A DNA stretch of 64,000 nucleotides from Sphaerisporangium sp039871875 (GTDB lineage: Bacteria; Actinomycetota; Actinomycetes; Streptosporangiales; Streptosporangiaceae): contig NZ_JBDPMD010000012.1 of NCBI RefSeq assembly GCF_039871875.1, positions 62,001 through 126,000 on the forward strand. Reading direction: 5' to 3'. Shown piece by piece: positions 43,162 to 51,895 of this stretch. Made by a program: the position numbers and the translations under genes. The notes under the pieces were generated by a model that saw only the letters and a list, made by a program, of their open reading frames with translations, ran no database searches and had not been told where the DNA came from. Position 1 is the first letter of the stretch, and the number at the start of each line of letters is the position of its first letter.

Positions 43162-44250
43162 GTGAGCGACAACGGGACCGCCGTCTCCCACCGTGACCGG
43201 GTGCACGGCTGTCTGCTCGGCGGGGCGATCGGGGACGCCCTCGGCGCGCCGGTCGAGTTCGAGTCGATACGGGTCATCCGGCGGCAGCACGGCGCGGCCG
43301 GCCTGACCGGCCTGGTGCCCGACTGGCGCGGCAGGACCGGCCTGATCACCGACGACACCCAGATGACGTTGTTCACGGTGGAAGGCCTGATCCGCGCCGG
43401 AGCACGGGAGCGGGAGCGGGGCTTCGCGGCGCCGGTGGACGTCGTACGCAACGCCTACCTGCGCTGGCTCGACACCCAGGACCACCCGGCACCGCCCCCC
43501 GGGGACGACCTCGTCCGCACCGGCCGGCTCCGCGAGCAGCAGTGGCTGTACTCGCGCCGCGCCCCCGGCAACGCCTGCCTGTCCGGCCTGCGCAAGGGCC
43601 CCGGCCCGCTCGCCGCCCCCGGCGAGCCCGGTCCGGTGAACCCCGGCTCCAAGGGCTGCGGCACCGTCATGCGCTCGGCCCCGTTCGGCCTGGCCGCGCG
43701 CGACGCGCGCGACGCCTTCACCCTCGCGGCCGCCTGCGCCCAGATCACCCACGGCCATCCCACCGGCTACCTGGCGGCCGGGGCCTTCGCCGCTCTCGTC
43801 TTCCACCTCGCGCAGGGCACCCCGCTGCCGGCCGCCGTGCAGCACACCCTCACGCTCCTCGGCGAACATCCCGCCCACGAGGAGACCACCGACGCGATCG
43901 AGGCGGCGCTCGTCCTGGCGTCCATGGGCAGACCCACCCCGGAGACGGTGGAGAGACTCGGCGGCGCGTGGGTCGCCGAGGAGGCTCTCGCGATCGCCCT
44001 CTACTGCGCGATGGCGGCGGGCGACGACATCGAGCGGGCACTCCTCCTGGCCGTCAACCACTCCGGCGACAGCGACTCCACCGGCGCCATCTGCGGCAAC
44101 ATCCTCGGCACCCACCTCGGCGAAACCGCCCTCCCGAGCCACTGGCTCGGCCACCTGGAGGGCCGGGACACCATAACCGAACTCGCCGACGATCTCACCA
44201 CCCTCATCACCGGCGGCACCGTGCCAAGGGACCGGTACCCGGGCTGCTGA
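43162..44250 (+). CDS. ADP-ribosylglycohydrolase family protein
   Basis: The 362-residue enzyme has the Mg-binding motifs of the family: GGAIGDALGAPVEF at the N-terminus, DDTQMT (about residues 70-75) and NHSGDSDSTGAICGNILG near 298-315. Such enzymes remove ADP-ribose from proteins or small molecules. GTG 43162 follows AGAGGA by 12 bp, a loose ribosome site. It is convergent with the TIR operon. Confidence 0.92.
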   Translation: MSDNGTAVSHRDRVHGCLLGGAIGDALGAPVEFESIRVIRRQHGAAGLTGLVPDWRGRTGLITDDTQMTLFTVEGLIRAGARERERGFAAPVDVVRNAYLRWLDTQDHPAPPPGDDLVRTGRLREQQWLYSRRAPGNACLSGLRKGPGPLAAPGEPGPVNPGSKGCGTVMRSAPFGLAARDARDAFTLAAACAQITHGHPTGYLAAGAFAALVFHLAQGTPLPAAVQHTLTLLGEHPAHEETTDAIEAALVLASMGRPTPETVERLGGAWVAEEALAIALYCAMAAGDDIERALLLAVNHSGDSDSTGAICGNILGTHLGETALPSHWLGHLEGRDTITELADDLTTLITGGTVPRDRYPGC

Positions 44251-44327
44251 CCCCGCGAGGGAAGACCATGCGCGCACTGGGATGCCGTTCGTGCGCACTG
44301 GAAAGCCGGTCGTGTGATCCCGGGCGG

Positions 44328-45422
44328 TCAGCGACTTCCTCCATCGTCCGGCGGCACGGATCCGTCGAAGTCGTCGAGGTGCGAGGCCTCGGGGACATCG
44401 AAGCGGCGCACGAGTTCGTCGGCTTGGTCGTGCCTGCCGTGCGCGCGCAGGACATCGGCCACCTCCCTCGCCATCAGCACACGTTCGGCGTCGCCGTTCT
44501 CAAGGCCGATCGCTGACATAAAGGAACTGAAGTGGTCGGCGCCGGTCTGGGGCATCGGCTCGGGTCCGGCGAAGTCATGGTTCTCGGTGGGTTCCTCCGG
44601 GAGCGCGGCTCGTTGTCCGTTGGCCGACCGCAGCACCAGGTGCTGGAACGGCTCAGGTACGTGGGTGTTGTTCGCGGCGGAGGAGAGCTGGGCCAGCAGG
44701 CCGATGTCTTTGACCGTCTTCTCGACCTGGTCGTCGTTCTTCGCCAGGTACCACACCACGGCGCTGCCGGTGTCCTTGAGCACGCTCTCGCTGAGGTACG
44801 CACGTCTGCTCTGCTCGTACTTCGTCTCGTGTTCCCAGACGGTGTTCTCCTTGCGTGCCGCGGCCAGTTTGGCGAGCCGGTTCCTGTCGTCGTCGGAGAG
44901 AGTGAGCGTGACCGAGTCCGCCATCGCCTGAAGGCAGCCTGTCTCCTCCGCCTTCATTCGGCCGAGTGCTCCGCTCAATTCGTGCTGGACGAGGGACACC
45001 CGGTTCGGTGGCCTGTCCTCAGTGATCCGGCGTGCGCGTTTGAGAATCGCCTCGACGGCAGCGGCCCCCGGGTTGAGCAGGGTGTCGTCCCTTCTCAACC
45101 CGGTCGGCGTCCAGTGAATCGTCGCGGAGAAGACGAAGTCGTAGTCACTCCATGCGCTCGGCAGTGTGACCTCGGTGATCCGTCGCTCCCTTCGTTCCAG
45201 GGGTGGCACCGGTGGAGCTGCCGGCGTGTACGGCCCAGGCTCGTCCGCACGGCGCACCCAGCTCAGTACTCCGACGATCAGGCCTCCGAGCAGTATGAGG
45301 CCGAGAAAACCCAGCCAGATCGGCCGGGGAGCGAAAAAGATCAGCGCGATCAGAAGTAACCCGCAGAAGCCGGCGAGATAGATCGCCGCAGTCGTGCGAC
45401 CAGAACTCATGTGAGGCCCCAT
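44328..45422 (-). CDS. Membrane-anchored protein of the TIR/NTPase operon, unknown family
   Basis: The 364-residue protein has two adjacent N-terminal hydrophobic helices (about 12-31 and 33-55) and then a long cytoplasmic part. It includes a beta-rich stretch (SDYDFVFSATIHWTP) and a helical, charged region of about 100 residues with coiled-coil character. The layout recalls prohibitin/SPFH-like proteins, but no motif is diagnostic. It is the last gene of a four-gene unit, 23 bp after the NTPase gene. Start 45422 (MGPHMSS) or ATG 45410 are both possible. Confidence 0.8.
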   Translation of the reverse strand: MGPHMSSGRTTAAIYLAGFCGLLLIALIFFAPRPIWLGFLGLILLGGLIVGVLSWVRRADEPGPYTPAAPPVPPLERRERRITEVTLPSAWSDYDFVFSATIHWTPTGLRRDDTLLNPGAAAVEAILKRARRITEDRPPNRVSLVQHELSGALGRMKAEETGCLQAMADSVTLTLSDDDRNRLAKLAAARKENTVWEHETKYEQSRRAYLSESVLKDTGSAVVWYLAKNDDQVEKTVKDIGLLAQLSSAANNTHVPEPFQHLVLRSANGQRAALPEEPTENHDFAGPEPMPQTGADHFSSFMSAIGLENGDAERVLMAREVADVLRAHGRHDQADELVRRFDVPEASHLDDFDGSVPPDDGGSR

Positions 45423-45445
45423 CTTGTCGGAGGTCGAGGTCCGGC

Positions 45446-47407
45446 TCAGGCGGTCTTGACGCCTTGAACCGCGTAGATCCTGTGCACCACGCGATCTCGC
45501 AGACGTGCGCCGGGCTCCTGCGCGGTGGGAAGAGAACGTTCCACTTCGCCTGCCATGACGTACAAGCGCGCATGGATGTCTGCGCGGTGCACGGCGGCGT
45601 CCACGAGGATGTCGAGGAGGACGTCCCGGTGAGCCCCGTCATGACCGGCGGTGAGGAGCCACCGGCGAACGCTCGGAATCCACCCGTCCTCGGACCACTT
45701 CGTGAACACAGCGGTCCAGCAGGTGGTGACCTGATCCCGGACGAACCTGATGGCGAGGAGGCTCCTGGCCCGGTTCCCCTGGTCGCTCAGCACCTCGGGA
45801 TCGGCCAGGTACAGGAATATCCCAGGGTCGGCCCGGTAGTTGTTGGACCCGTTGAACTGGAAGGTGAGCCGGTCCAGCATCAGACGCATCAGCCGCCGGT
45901 CCTCACGTACGAGTTTGGCGAGTTCCCCGTGCGCGCGGGTGCTGCGTTCGCGTCTCGCCAGGTGGTGCAGACGCACCACGGCCTCGTACGGGTGTCGCAC
46001 CGCCATGACTTCGGTGCACATGGAGATGATGACCTCGGCGAGCGCGGGGGACGGGTCGGCTCTTGTCGACCATTCGTAGATCCGTCGCCGGAAGAACCAG
46101 CCCTGTCTCTGATCTTGCAGGGCCCCGGTCAGAGCTTGCGCAGCCGCGCGCGGTCCCGCGCTGTTCGCCGGCCCGGAGGCAGTCCAGCGTTCCACCTGGC
46201 CGACGAGCATCTCCCAGTAGCGCTCATGAAGGCACAACTCGGTGAACCTACCGACGAGTTCGTCCCGGCTGTACTTATCCAGGCCAGTGGACCGTGCCGC
46301 CTTACCCACCCAATCCGTTATGCCTGTCCGCAGGTCCGGCATGTGAGTCCAGATGTATCGCCGGACGGCCGCGTCGTATCCAAGGTCCTTGAAAAACACT
46401 TTGCCTTGGCCGTCACGCTCAGCGCCGATGGCGCGGAAGCGTTGGTTGAGGTCCTTGTGCTCCAGCGGTGGAACGTCCCCGCCGGGATGCTTCAGCTCAC
46501 GCAGGAGCATGGCGGTGGCTTCGTGTATGACATCCGCGTGCGTTCCGTGCAGCATCGCAGTAGCGAGCAGCAACGCGCGTGATGGCCCGTCCCGTAGTTG
46601 ACGCAGCCGGGAGGCCACCAGGTCTTCTCGGCCATGCAGTGCGGTGTGCGCTTCACGGCACCACCCGGCGAGATCCCCTTTCCCCCCGGCTTTCTCACGA
46701 GCTCTGACGACAAGTTTCGCGAACTGCGCGATGTCCTCCATCCGCGGAGTCCCGTCCAGGAACTCGGCGGTGTCGGGTCCCGGCTCCTGGATCGCGTCAG
46801 CGGGGATACCGTCGTGGCGCAGGTAGCGCCACAGCACCTCTCTCCCGGGCGGACGGGTGATCTCGACTCGGATAGGTTCCAGGCCCGACGTCAGACGTGC
46901 CGCCGTCTTGTAGGGCAGCACGACGACCATGCGACTCCGATGTCGGCGCACCGCCGCCCAAACAGAGTGGAGCTTTTCCTGGGCTCGTTCCCAGAGTTGC
47001 TCATCGACCTCAGACAGATCGAGGAGGAGCAGGCCGTCGTCGGAGATGCCTTCGGTCCCGAGGAACTCCCCGTTCTCGTCGTTGTTCAATTGCATCTCGT
47101 CGAAGGTGTCCTCGCCGGACCGCAGTTCGTACAGAAGTATCTGAGCGGCCGCCAGCCTGCCGCTTCCTGGCTGCCCGTACAGGAGAACGGCTCCCTGGGA
47201 CGCGAGGAGCTCCCGTGCGTCGCCGAGTCTCAGCGGAGGTACGAAACGTGCCAGAAGCCATCGCAAATATCCTCCGGCGTAACGCCGGAACGGCGTTCCC
47301 TTCTTGTCCGTGAGTGTGGCATAGATGAAGGTGTTGTGCTGGGAGCCGGACCCCATGTGGTTCTGTGAATGCGGGCTGTTGACAATATGGGAGAACTGGT
47401 CGCTCAA
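45446..47407 (-). CDS. Large NTPase-like protein (STAND/AAA-like) with amyloid-motif-like N-terminal tip
   Basis: The 653-residue protein starts with a Ser/Asn/His/Gln-rich tip of about 30 residues (HMGSGSQHNTFIY at 17-29). A P-loop-like LYGQPGSGRLA follows near residue 77, then a Walker B-like GLLLLDLSEVDE near 125-136. The usual Lys-Thr/Ser of the P-loop is replaced by Arg-Leu, so ATP binding may be weak or altered. The rest (about 200-650) is helical and unfamiliar, possibly winged-helix and sensor repeats as in NLR-like proteins. It overlaps the TIR gene by 4 bp (ATGA), indicating tight coupling. Confidence 0.85.
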   Translation of the reverse strand: MSDQFSHIVNSPHSQNHMGSGSQHNTFIYATLTDKKGTPFRRYAGGYLRWLLARFVPPLRLGDARELLASQGAVLLYGQPGSGRLAAAQILLYELRSGEDTFDEMQLNNDENGEFLGTEGISDDGLLLLDLSEVDEQLWERAQEKLHSVWAAVRRHRSRMVVVLPYKTAARLTSGLEPIRVEITRPPGREVLWRYLRHDGIPADAIQEPGPDTAEFLDGTPRMEDIAQFAKLVVRAREKAGGKGDLAGWCREAHTALHGREDLVASRLRQLRDGPSRALLLATAMLHGTHADVIHEATAMLLRELKHPGGDVPPLEHKDLNQRFRAIGAERDGQGKVFFKDLGYDAAVRRYIWTHMPDLRTGITDWVGKAARSTGLDKYSRDELVGRFTELCLHERYWEMLVGQVERWTASGPANSAGPRAAAQALTGALQDQRQGWFFRRRIYEWSTRADPSPALAEVIISMCTEVMAVRHPYEAVVRLHHLARRERSTRAHGELAKLVREDRRLMRLMLDRLTFQFNGSNNYRADPGIFLYLADPEVLSDQGNRARSLLAIRFVRDQVTTCWTAVFTKWSEDGWIPSVRRWLLTAGHDGAHRDVLLDILVDAAVHRADIHARLYVMAGEVERSLPTAQEPGARLRDRVVHRIYAVQGVKTA

Positions 47408-48120
47408 GGCACATCGTCCCCGTCGTCGTCGTCCGCACCGCCGAATTTATGACTGATCCCGCCTTCATTTCCTCCTTCCACATAGGTCGCTCCAGGGCCA
47501 GAGAAATGTTGCTGGTACTGGTTTCCTTTGCCGAGATGAAGCTGTCCACGGTCCCCTTTCAGGACTATGCCGGCGTCACCTGTGACGTCCCGGTTCTGCA
47601 CCACCGGGCCGTCGACATCGCCTACCCGGTTGTGCACCGAGCCGGAGTCCTCGGCGGTGGTGTGGTCGCGGAGGCCAGGCACCTGTTCAGTCAGTGCCTT
47701 GGCAAGCTTGTTCAGATCCGACTCGGCATTCTGATGGTCCAGCCTGACGGAGTGGAAGTCGGCGAGCCGGCTGAGCTCAGGAGGAACGTCCACGGATCGG
47801 AGCCGGGCCGTCATACGGCCGTCGAGGACAGGGATGATCGGGATCCCGGAGGCGATGGCCTCGAGGATCTCCCTCCGCACCCAGTCTGTCTCGTCGAGCA
47901 AGGCAGGGAAACTGGTCCACTTAGGACCGATCACGGCGAGCAACGCGTCGCTACCCCGGACGGCGCGCAGCAGTTCCTCCGGGTACGCCGAACCCGGTTT
48001 GATCGACTTGGAGGCGTAGAAGACGGCATCACTTCCGAAGCGGTGCGTGAGCTCTCTCTCGATCGTCAGAGCGGTCTTCTCCCCGTCGCCGGTGCGGTAA
48101 TTGATGAACACTTTCGGCAT
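47404..48120 (-). CDS. TIR domain protein with C-terminal amyloid-like motif region
   Basis: The 238-residue protein opens with a TIR domain (about 1-150): KVFINYRTGDG box 1, DAVFYASKSIKPGSAYPEEL, SDALLAVIGPKW box 2 and DWVRREI with the candidate catalytic Glu84 of TIR NADases. After a short linker come GPVVQNRDVTGD (171-182), LHLGKGNQYQQHF (194-206) and an acidic tail. The first of these resembles RHIM-like bacterial amyloid signalling motifs found in NLR-linked effectors. It is the second gene of the operon, 12 bp after the HTH regulator gene and overlapping the NTPase gene. An NADase or signal-producing defence role is likely. Confidence 0.88.
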   Translation of the reverse strand: MPKVFINYRTGDGEKTALTIERELTHRFGSDAVFYASKSIKPGSAYPEELLRAVRGSDALLAVIGPKWTSFPALLDETDWVRREILEAIASGIPIIPVLDGRMTARLRSVDVPPELSRLADFHSVRLDHQNAESDLNKLAKALTEQVPGLRDHTTAEDSGSVHNRVGDVDGPVVQNRDVTGDAGIVLKGDRGQLHLGKGNQYQQHFSGPGATYVEGGNEGGISHKFGGADDDDGDDVP

Positions 48121-48132
48121 GCGTGATCCCTA

Positions 48133-49422
48133 CTACGGAGTGACGAGGCGTAGAGCGGTGGCAAGGTCGGGGGACAAGGCGCGTACCTCCGCGTTGCGCG
48201 AGTGGCGGCCGAGTACGCGGGTCAGGTGGCGTAGGTCGATGGCGATGGTGGCGGAGTTCACGGTGACGGCGTCGCCGAGGAGGCCGCGGATCAGGTGGCA
48301 CGCGTGGTCGATCTCGCCGGCGGCGGCGTAAGCGAGGGCCCGGCGGACTCCGTAGCGGACCCGGGTGCGGAGGGCTTGGGGGGAGATGTTCGCGAGTTCC
48401 CGGTCGAGGATCGGTGCGGCCTCGGCGGGACGTCCGAGGTCGTACAGGCACCAGCCGGTGATCATGGCGACCGGGTCGGTGAGGTTGGACGTGCCGATGA
48501 CCGGCTCGTCGGAGTCGGATGCCGAGCGCGCCAGCAAGGACCTGGCACGATCCAGGCTGCGCATGCACGCCGCGTGGTCCCCGCCGATGGCGTGTCCCTG
48601 GGCTTCGCGTTGAGCGGCGAGGCCGAGGACGCGCTGCGGTACGGCTTCGGCCTGCGCCTGCCTGGCCAGCCCGACGGTCTGTTCGGGATCCCCCCGGTAG
48701 AGCGTGACGAGGGCTCTCCTGACCAACCCGTACGCCGCCAGGTGGTGGTCTCCGCCGGCGGCGGCCAGGTCCACGGCCTGCCGTGTCCACCACAGCGCCC
48801 CCCGTTCGTCGCCGGACTCCTGGACCAGCCATCCCACGTACTCGGCGTAGCGCGAGCCGAGCCTGAAAAGGGCTTGGCGGATGGAGGGATGCGCGGTGGC
48901 GGCGACCTCCTTGAGTGTGTGCGTCTGCGCGATGAGCGCCGGTAGCACGACGGTGGGTCTCGTGACCTGTCCGAGCTGCCGGTACCGGTCGAACAGGAAA
49001 CGGGACGCTTTCAGCAACTCGACGCCTTCGGACCGCGATCCGGCCGTGGTTCCTCCGATGCTGGTGTATGCCATGGACACCGCCCCTGCGGCGAGGACCT
49101 GTCTCCGGCCTATCGGCTGGAACCAGCTCTGTCCGTCCCCGGACAACCGCATCAGCCACACCTCCTCGTCGGTGTCGTCTGGCTCTTCCGGTTCAGCCGT
49201 GCCGGAAGGTGTCCGAGGCACGAGCCGAGCCAGACGGCCCTGAGCGTTGAGCACGGCATCACAGATACCGGCCAGCTCGTGGCTGGGAGCCTTGAGCCCG
49301 CGTTCCACTTTGCTGAGCTGAGCCTTGCTGTAATGCACCTTTTTGGATAATTCGGTCAGAGAGAGATCGGATTCAATTCTCAGTCTCCGAAGCTCCTGTC
49401 CGAAAAGGATCAGCTGCCGCAC
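48133..49422 (-). CDS. XRE-family HTH regulator with helical-repeat (TPR-like) C-terminus
   Basis: The 429-residue protein begins MRQLILFGQELRRLRIESDL (GTG 49422), with a GGAGG ribosome site 8 bp before it; an ATG at 49524 would add 34 residues with no family support. The HTH is at about 6-60 (LSLTELSKKVHYSKAQLSKV). From about 115 to the end helical pairs of TPR character dominate (GDERGALWWTRQAVDLAAAG, PSIRQALFRLGSRYAEYVGW). This is a large actinobacterial family of regulators, often near effector genes. It is the first gene of the TIR operon and probably controls it. Confidence 0.88.
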   Translation of the reverse strand: MRQLILFGQELRRLRIESDLSLTELSKKVHYSKAQLSKVERGLKAPSHELAGICDAVLNAQGRLARLVPRTPSGTAEPEEPDDTDEEVWLMRLSGDGQSWFQPIGRRQVLAAGAVSMAYTSIGGTTAGSRSEGVELLKASRFLFDRYRQLGQVTRPTVVLPALIAQTHTLKEVAATAHPSIRQALFRLGSRYAEYVGWLVQESGDERGALWWTRQAVDLAAAGGDHHLAAYGLVRRALVTLYRGDPEQTVGLARQAQAEAVPQRVLGLAAQREAQGHAIGGDHAACMRSLDRARSLLARSASDSDEPVIGTSNLTDPVAMITGWCLYDLGRPAEAAPILDRELANISPQALRTRVRYGVRRALAYAAAGEIDHACHLIRGLLGDAVTVNSATIAIDLRHLTRVLGRHSRNAEVRALSPDLATALRLVTP

Positions 49423-50007
49423 GACGTGGACCTCCGTCACTTCATCGCCGAGCAGCCGACGTCGCAAGAATGCGCCACGGCGAGCTACCCGGGCAAGGCC
49501 GATGCCGGTGTTTCCCGTTTCCACTTTTCCAGGCCGCCTGGGACGTCGCCACAGGCAAGCCTCGATTGGTTTTTCGAGAGGAGTTCTCAGCTCTCGGGAT
49601 TATGAGCAGCCCGCAATGAGGTATTCAGTGAGAACCGCACCGGTTCGCCGAGGACGGTGACCGCGCAGAGTGGCTGATGGAGGCATTCCACGTGGCGGGG
49701 ATGAGACGCTCCTGGAAGTGGACGAAGCTGGGTGGCGCGGTGTGGTAGCGGGCTCACCGACCGCGTCCGGCCTTCGTCACCAAGTGTCTCGGCGGCCCTC
49801 CGGTCGGTGCGTGATCACGGTACGGATGTCGAAGGACACAACCACGATCCTGGCCGATGACCTCACCCACACACCTCGCCGGCGGCGCCGTACCGAGGGG
49901 CGGGTTCCCGGATCGCGGATCGCGGATCGCGAGACAGAGTTCCAGCCGAATGACGAGCCGCAGCAATATATCGCGGCTCTGAGCTCGCGAAATACGCTCC
50001 GGAAGGT
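49423..50007. other. Gap without a supported gene
   Basis: Between the regulator start and the GntR remnant I see no convincing gene. A short frame around 49670-49990 has no family signs; it runs into the pseudogene by chance. The region is probably the upstream part of the TIR operon promoter plus decayed sequence. Confidence 0.5.
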
Positions 50008-50352
50008 GCCATATGAGGCCATGCTGCGCCTTGCCGACGCCCGTCTCGTCATGGCCCGTCCTGGCCGTTCTACCACCGTCAGCACGCTCGCCGCGTGTGA
50101 CGTCCGCGACGCGCGTGATGTGGTCGCCGCGATGCACGAGGTGCCCGTGGCTGCCAACCGGTCCCTCGCCACCGTGCTCGACCAGTTCACCCCGTACTGC
50201 GCCGTGCGGACGGCTGCGGTTCTCCACACTCGGGCGGACGCGACTCGATCGCCAGGCATGACGAACTCATCCGCCTGTGCGCCGCAGGCGACGCGGAGCA
50301 AGCGGCATCGGTCGTCTTCGTCACCTGGCGTTCTCTCCTGGCCACAGAGGAC
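49963..50352 (+). pseudogene. Decayed partial copy of the GntR regulator gene
   Basis: Bases 50008-50352 match the intact GntR gene at 52915-53565 along its length but are broken. The DNA-binding half (about residues 1-55) is lost. An internal stretch of about 55 codons is missing between the MHEV and AANR sections, and later a frameshift diverts the end. Upstream, GCAATATATCGC (49963-49974) is a degenerate version of the intact gene operator, followed by the shared GAGCTCGCGAAATA. The copy has the same orientation as the intact gene. Confidence 0.85.
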
Positions 50353-50364
50353 GAGCGGTACGGC

Positions 50365-51300
50365 TCAAGAGGAGAGGAACACCTCGCTGAGGTGCCATTC
50401 GAGACCTTCCTGGCTAGGACGGTCCAGGCGCGCCTCCGGTACGCCGATGGGTTGCCCGGCCCGCTGGTAGAACTCCTCGCCGTTGCCGAACTCGTCACGT
50501 AACCGTGGGCTGACCCGGAGACGGTAGGCGGGGTCCACCGTGAGGTACCCACGGTCGAACAGGGTGTGCACGTCCGAGCGAAGCAGTAGTCCGTTGTCCA
50601 GCCGATGCTGGCCGCCAGCCGAGAGAGGACGGATGTGTGCGGCCTGCAGCACGGGGCGGATCTTGTCACCGGTGACCGCGCATTTCCTGTTGTAGGCACG
50701 TAGGACGACGGCCTGGAAGGACTGCTGGCCGAGCCGGCGAGGGGCAAGTCGCGGATCGCCGTAGACGGGGCCGTCGCGGTGCCAGGGCTGGGAGAGATCG
50801 ACTTCGACGGGGGCCCCGAGCAGGCGTAAGAGGAGATCTTGGAAGTAGTCGGCGCGGGGGTGGACGGCCAGGTCGTACCCCTTGCCTTGCACGATGTTCG
50901 ACGCGAAGTCCGGCGGAGGCCCGGCGGAGTCGTCGAGCGGAAAGAAACGCGTGTCGCGGACGAAAACGCATCCGATCACCGGGTCCTCACCGGAGGCGAT
51001 CGGCTGGCTGCGATACCTGCCGATCCGTAGGCGCATCTCATCCAGGTCGGCCATGCCGTTGGCCTGACCGAAGAACTCCCAGGCTTCCGACACGCGAAGC
51101 TGCACGAAGCCGCTGTAGAACCCGCCACCGACGACACGGTTCTGCGGATGGTGGCTTTTGAAGAAGAACGGTTCACCAGGGCTGAGAACGCGGAACTCGC
51201 GGTCCCCGGACGGCCGCCAGAAGTTCACTTCCGTCAACTCGGGACGAGCCGCCAGGAAGCGGTACCACTCACCGTCTGTCACCCCGACGTAGGCCTTCAT
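50365..51300 (-). CDS. HNH endonuclease with N-terminal PUA-like region
   Basis: The 311-residue protein has a C-terminal HNH_2 nuclease domain (CAVTGDKIRPVLQAAHIRPL, RLDNGLLLRSDVHTLFDRGYL) with both cysteine and histidine ligands. Its N-terminal half (MKAYVGVTDGEWYRFL, NFWRPSGDREFRVL, FFFKSHHPQNRVVGGGFY) resembles EVE/PUA-type folds that read modified bases. A modification-dependent restriction role is a reasonable inference. Start 51300 is used because MKAYVGVTD is the family beginning. It abuts the GntR remnant and IS scar. Confidence 0.87.
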   Translation of the reverse strand: MKAYVGVTDGEWYRFLAARPELTEVNFWRPSGDREFRVLSPGEPFFFKSHHPQNRVVGGGFYSGFVQLRVSEAWEFFGQANGMADLDEMRLRIGRYRSQPIASGEDPVIGCVFVRDTRFFPLDDSAGPPPDFASNIVQGKGYDLAVHPRADYFQDLLLRLLGAPVEVDLSQPWHRDGPVYGDPRLAPRRLGQQSFQAVVLRAYNRKCAVTGDKIRPVLQAAHIRPLSAGGQHRLDNGLLLRSDVHTLFDRGYLTVDPAYRLRVSPRLRDEFGNGEEFYQRAGQPIGVPEARLDRPSQEGLEWHLSEVFLSS

Positions 51301-51755
51301 GGCGGGCATTATCCATCGCACTGATCGTCCTTGTCAGTCGGCACGGAAACTCGCCTCGCTTAAGTCATCTGCGGAGCCGGAAAGAGGACGTGAGCATGCC
51401 GCCGACCGCAGTCGAAAGGTCGTGGATCAGGAAGACCCCCTGCCAAGAGCGGTGTCGATGTCGGTGCCGTCCCAGCCTGATTCGGTTCTCCAGATCACGG
51501 AGACGCTGTAGGTCTTTCTGCACGACCTCTGCGGCCCACTGGTGTTGCGGAGGCTCCGGCGGCACGAGGAACAGGTCGTCCCCGTTCACCGATCGCCTGT
51601 TCCACGTCCAGTATTCGTTGCGCGCCTTCCCGTGGGCGCTGGAATGTGTTGCCGTGCTCTGCGAGTACCTCGTACACGCTGCGGCCGCCTGTTGTGTCAC
51701 AGATGATGTCGGCGAACGGTGAGGTGGACGAGGGGTGCAGGCGTGCTAGACACAA
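51301..51755 (-). other. Broken coding sequence of unknown origin
   Basis: Two minus-strand frames overlap here: one reads ADIICDTTGGRSVYEVLAEH (within 51495-51755), the other DDLFLVPPEPPQHQWAAEVV and KDLQRLRDLENRIRLG (within 51365-51700). Both have coding-like composition and the parts seem to belong together with a frameshift between them. I do not recognise the family. Confidence 0.4.
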
Positions 51756-51762
51756 CTCTCCG

Positions 51763-51880
51763 CGACCGTGGGTCGTGGAAAGGACGTTCGCCTGGCTGGG
51801 GCGCTACCGACTCGGAAAGCGTGATCTACGCCGCAACCTGCATGCTGCTCCTACACCGCCCCACAGCACTACGACCCTGA
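51763..51880 (+). mobile_element. IS5-type transposase remnant
   Basis: The frame from 51763 reads RPWVVERTFAWLGRYRLGKR, the C-terminal motif of IS5-family DDE transposases. A second frame from 51824 reads IYAATCMLLLHRP and ends at TGA 51880, the usual end of the same protein. A deletion or frameshift joins them. No terminal inverted repeats were found; this is an old scar. Confidence 0.75.
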
Positions 51881-51895
51881 CTTCTCAGACACCCT

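Noticed and set aside
49670..50470. 266-codon plus-strand frame as a real gene
   Set aside because: Its middle matches part of the intact GntR gene and then shifts frame; the first half has no family signs. Better read as a pseudogene with chance extension.
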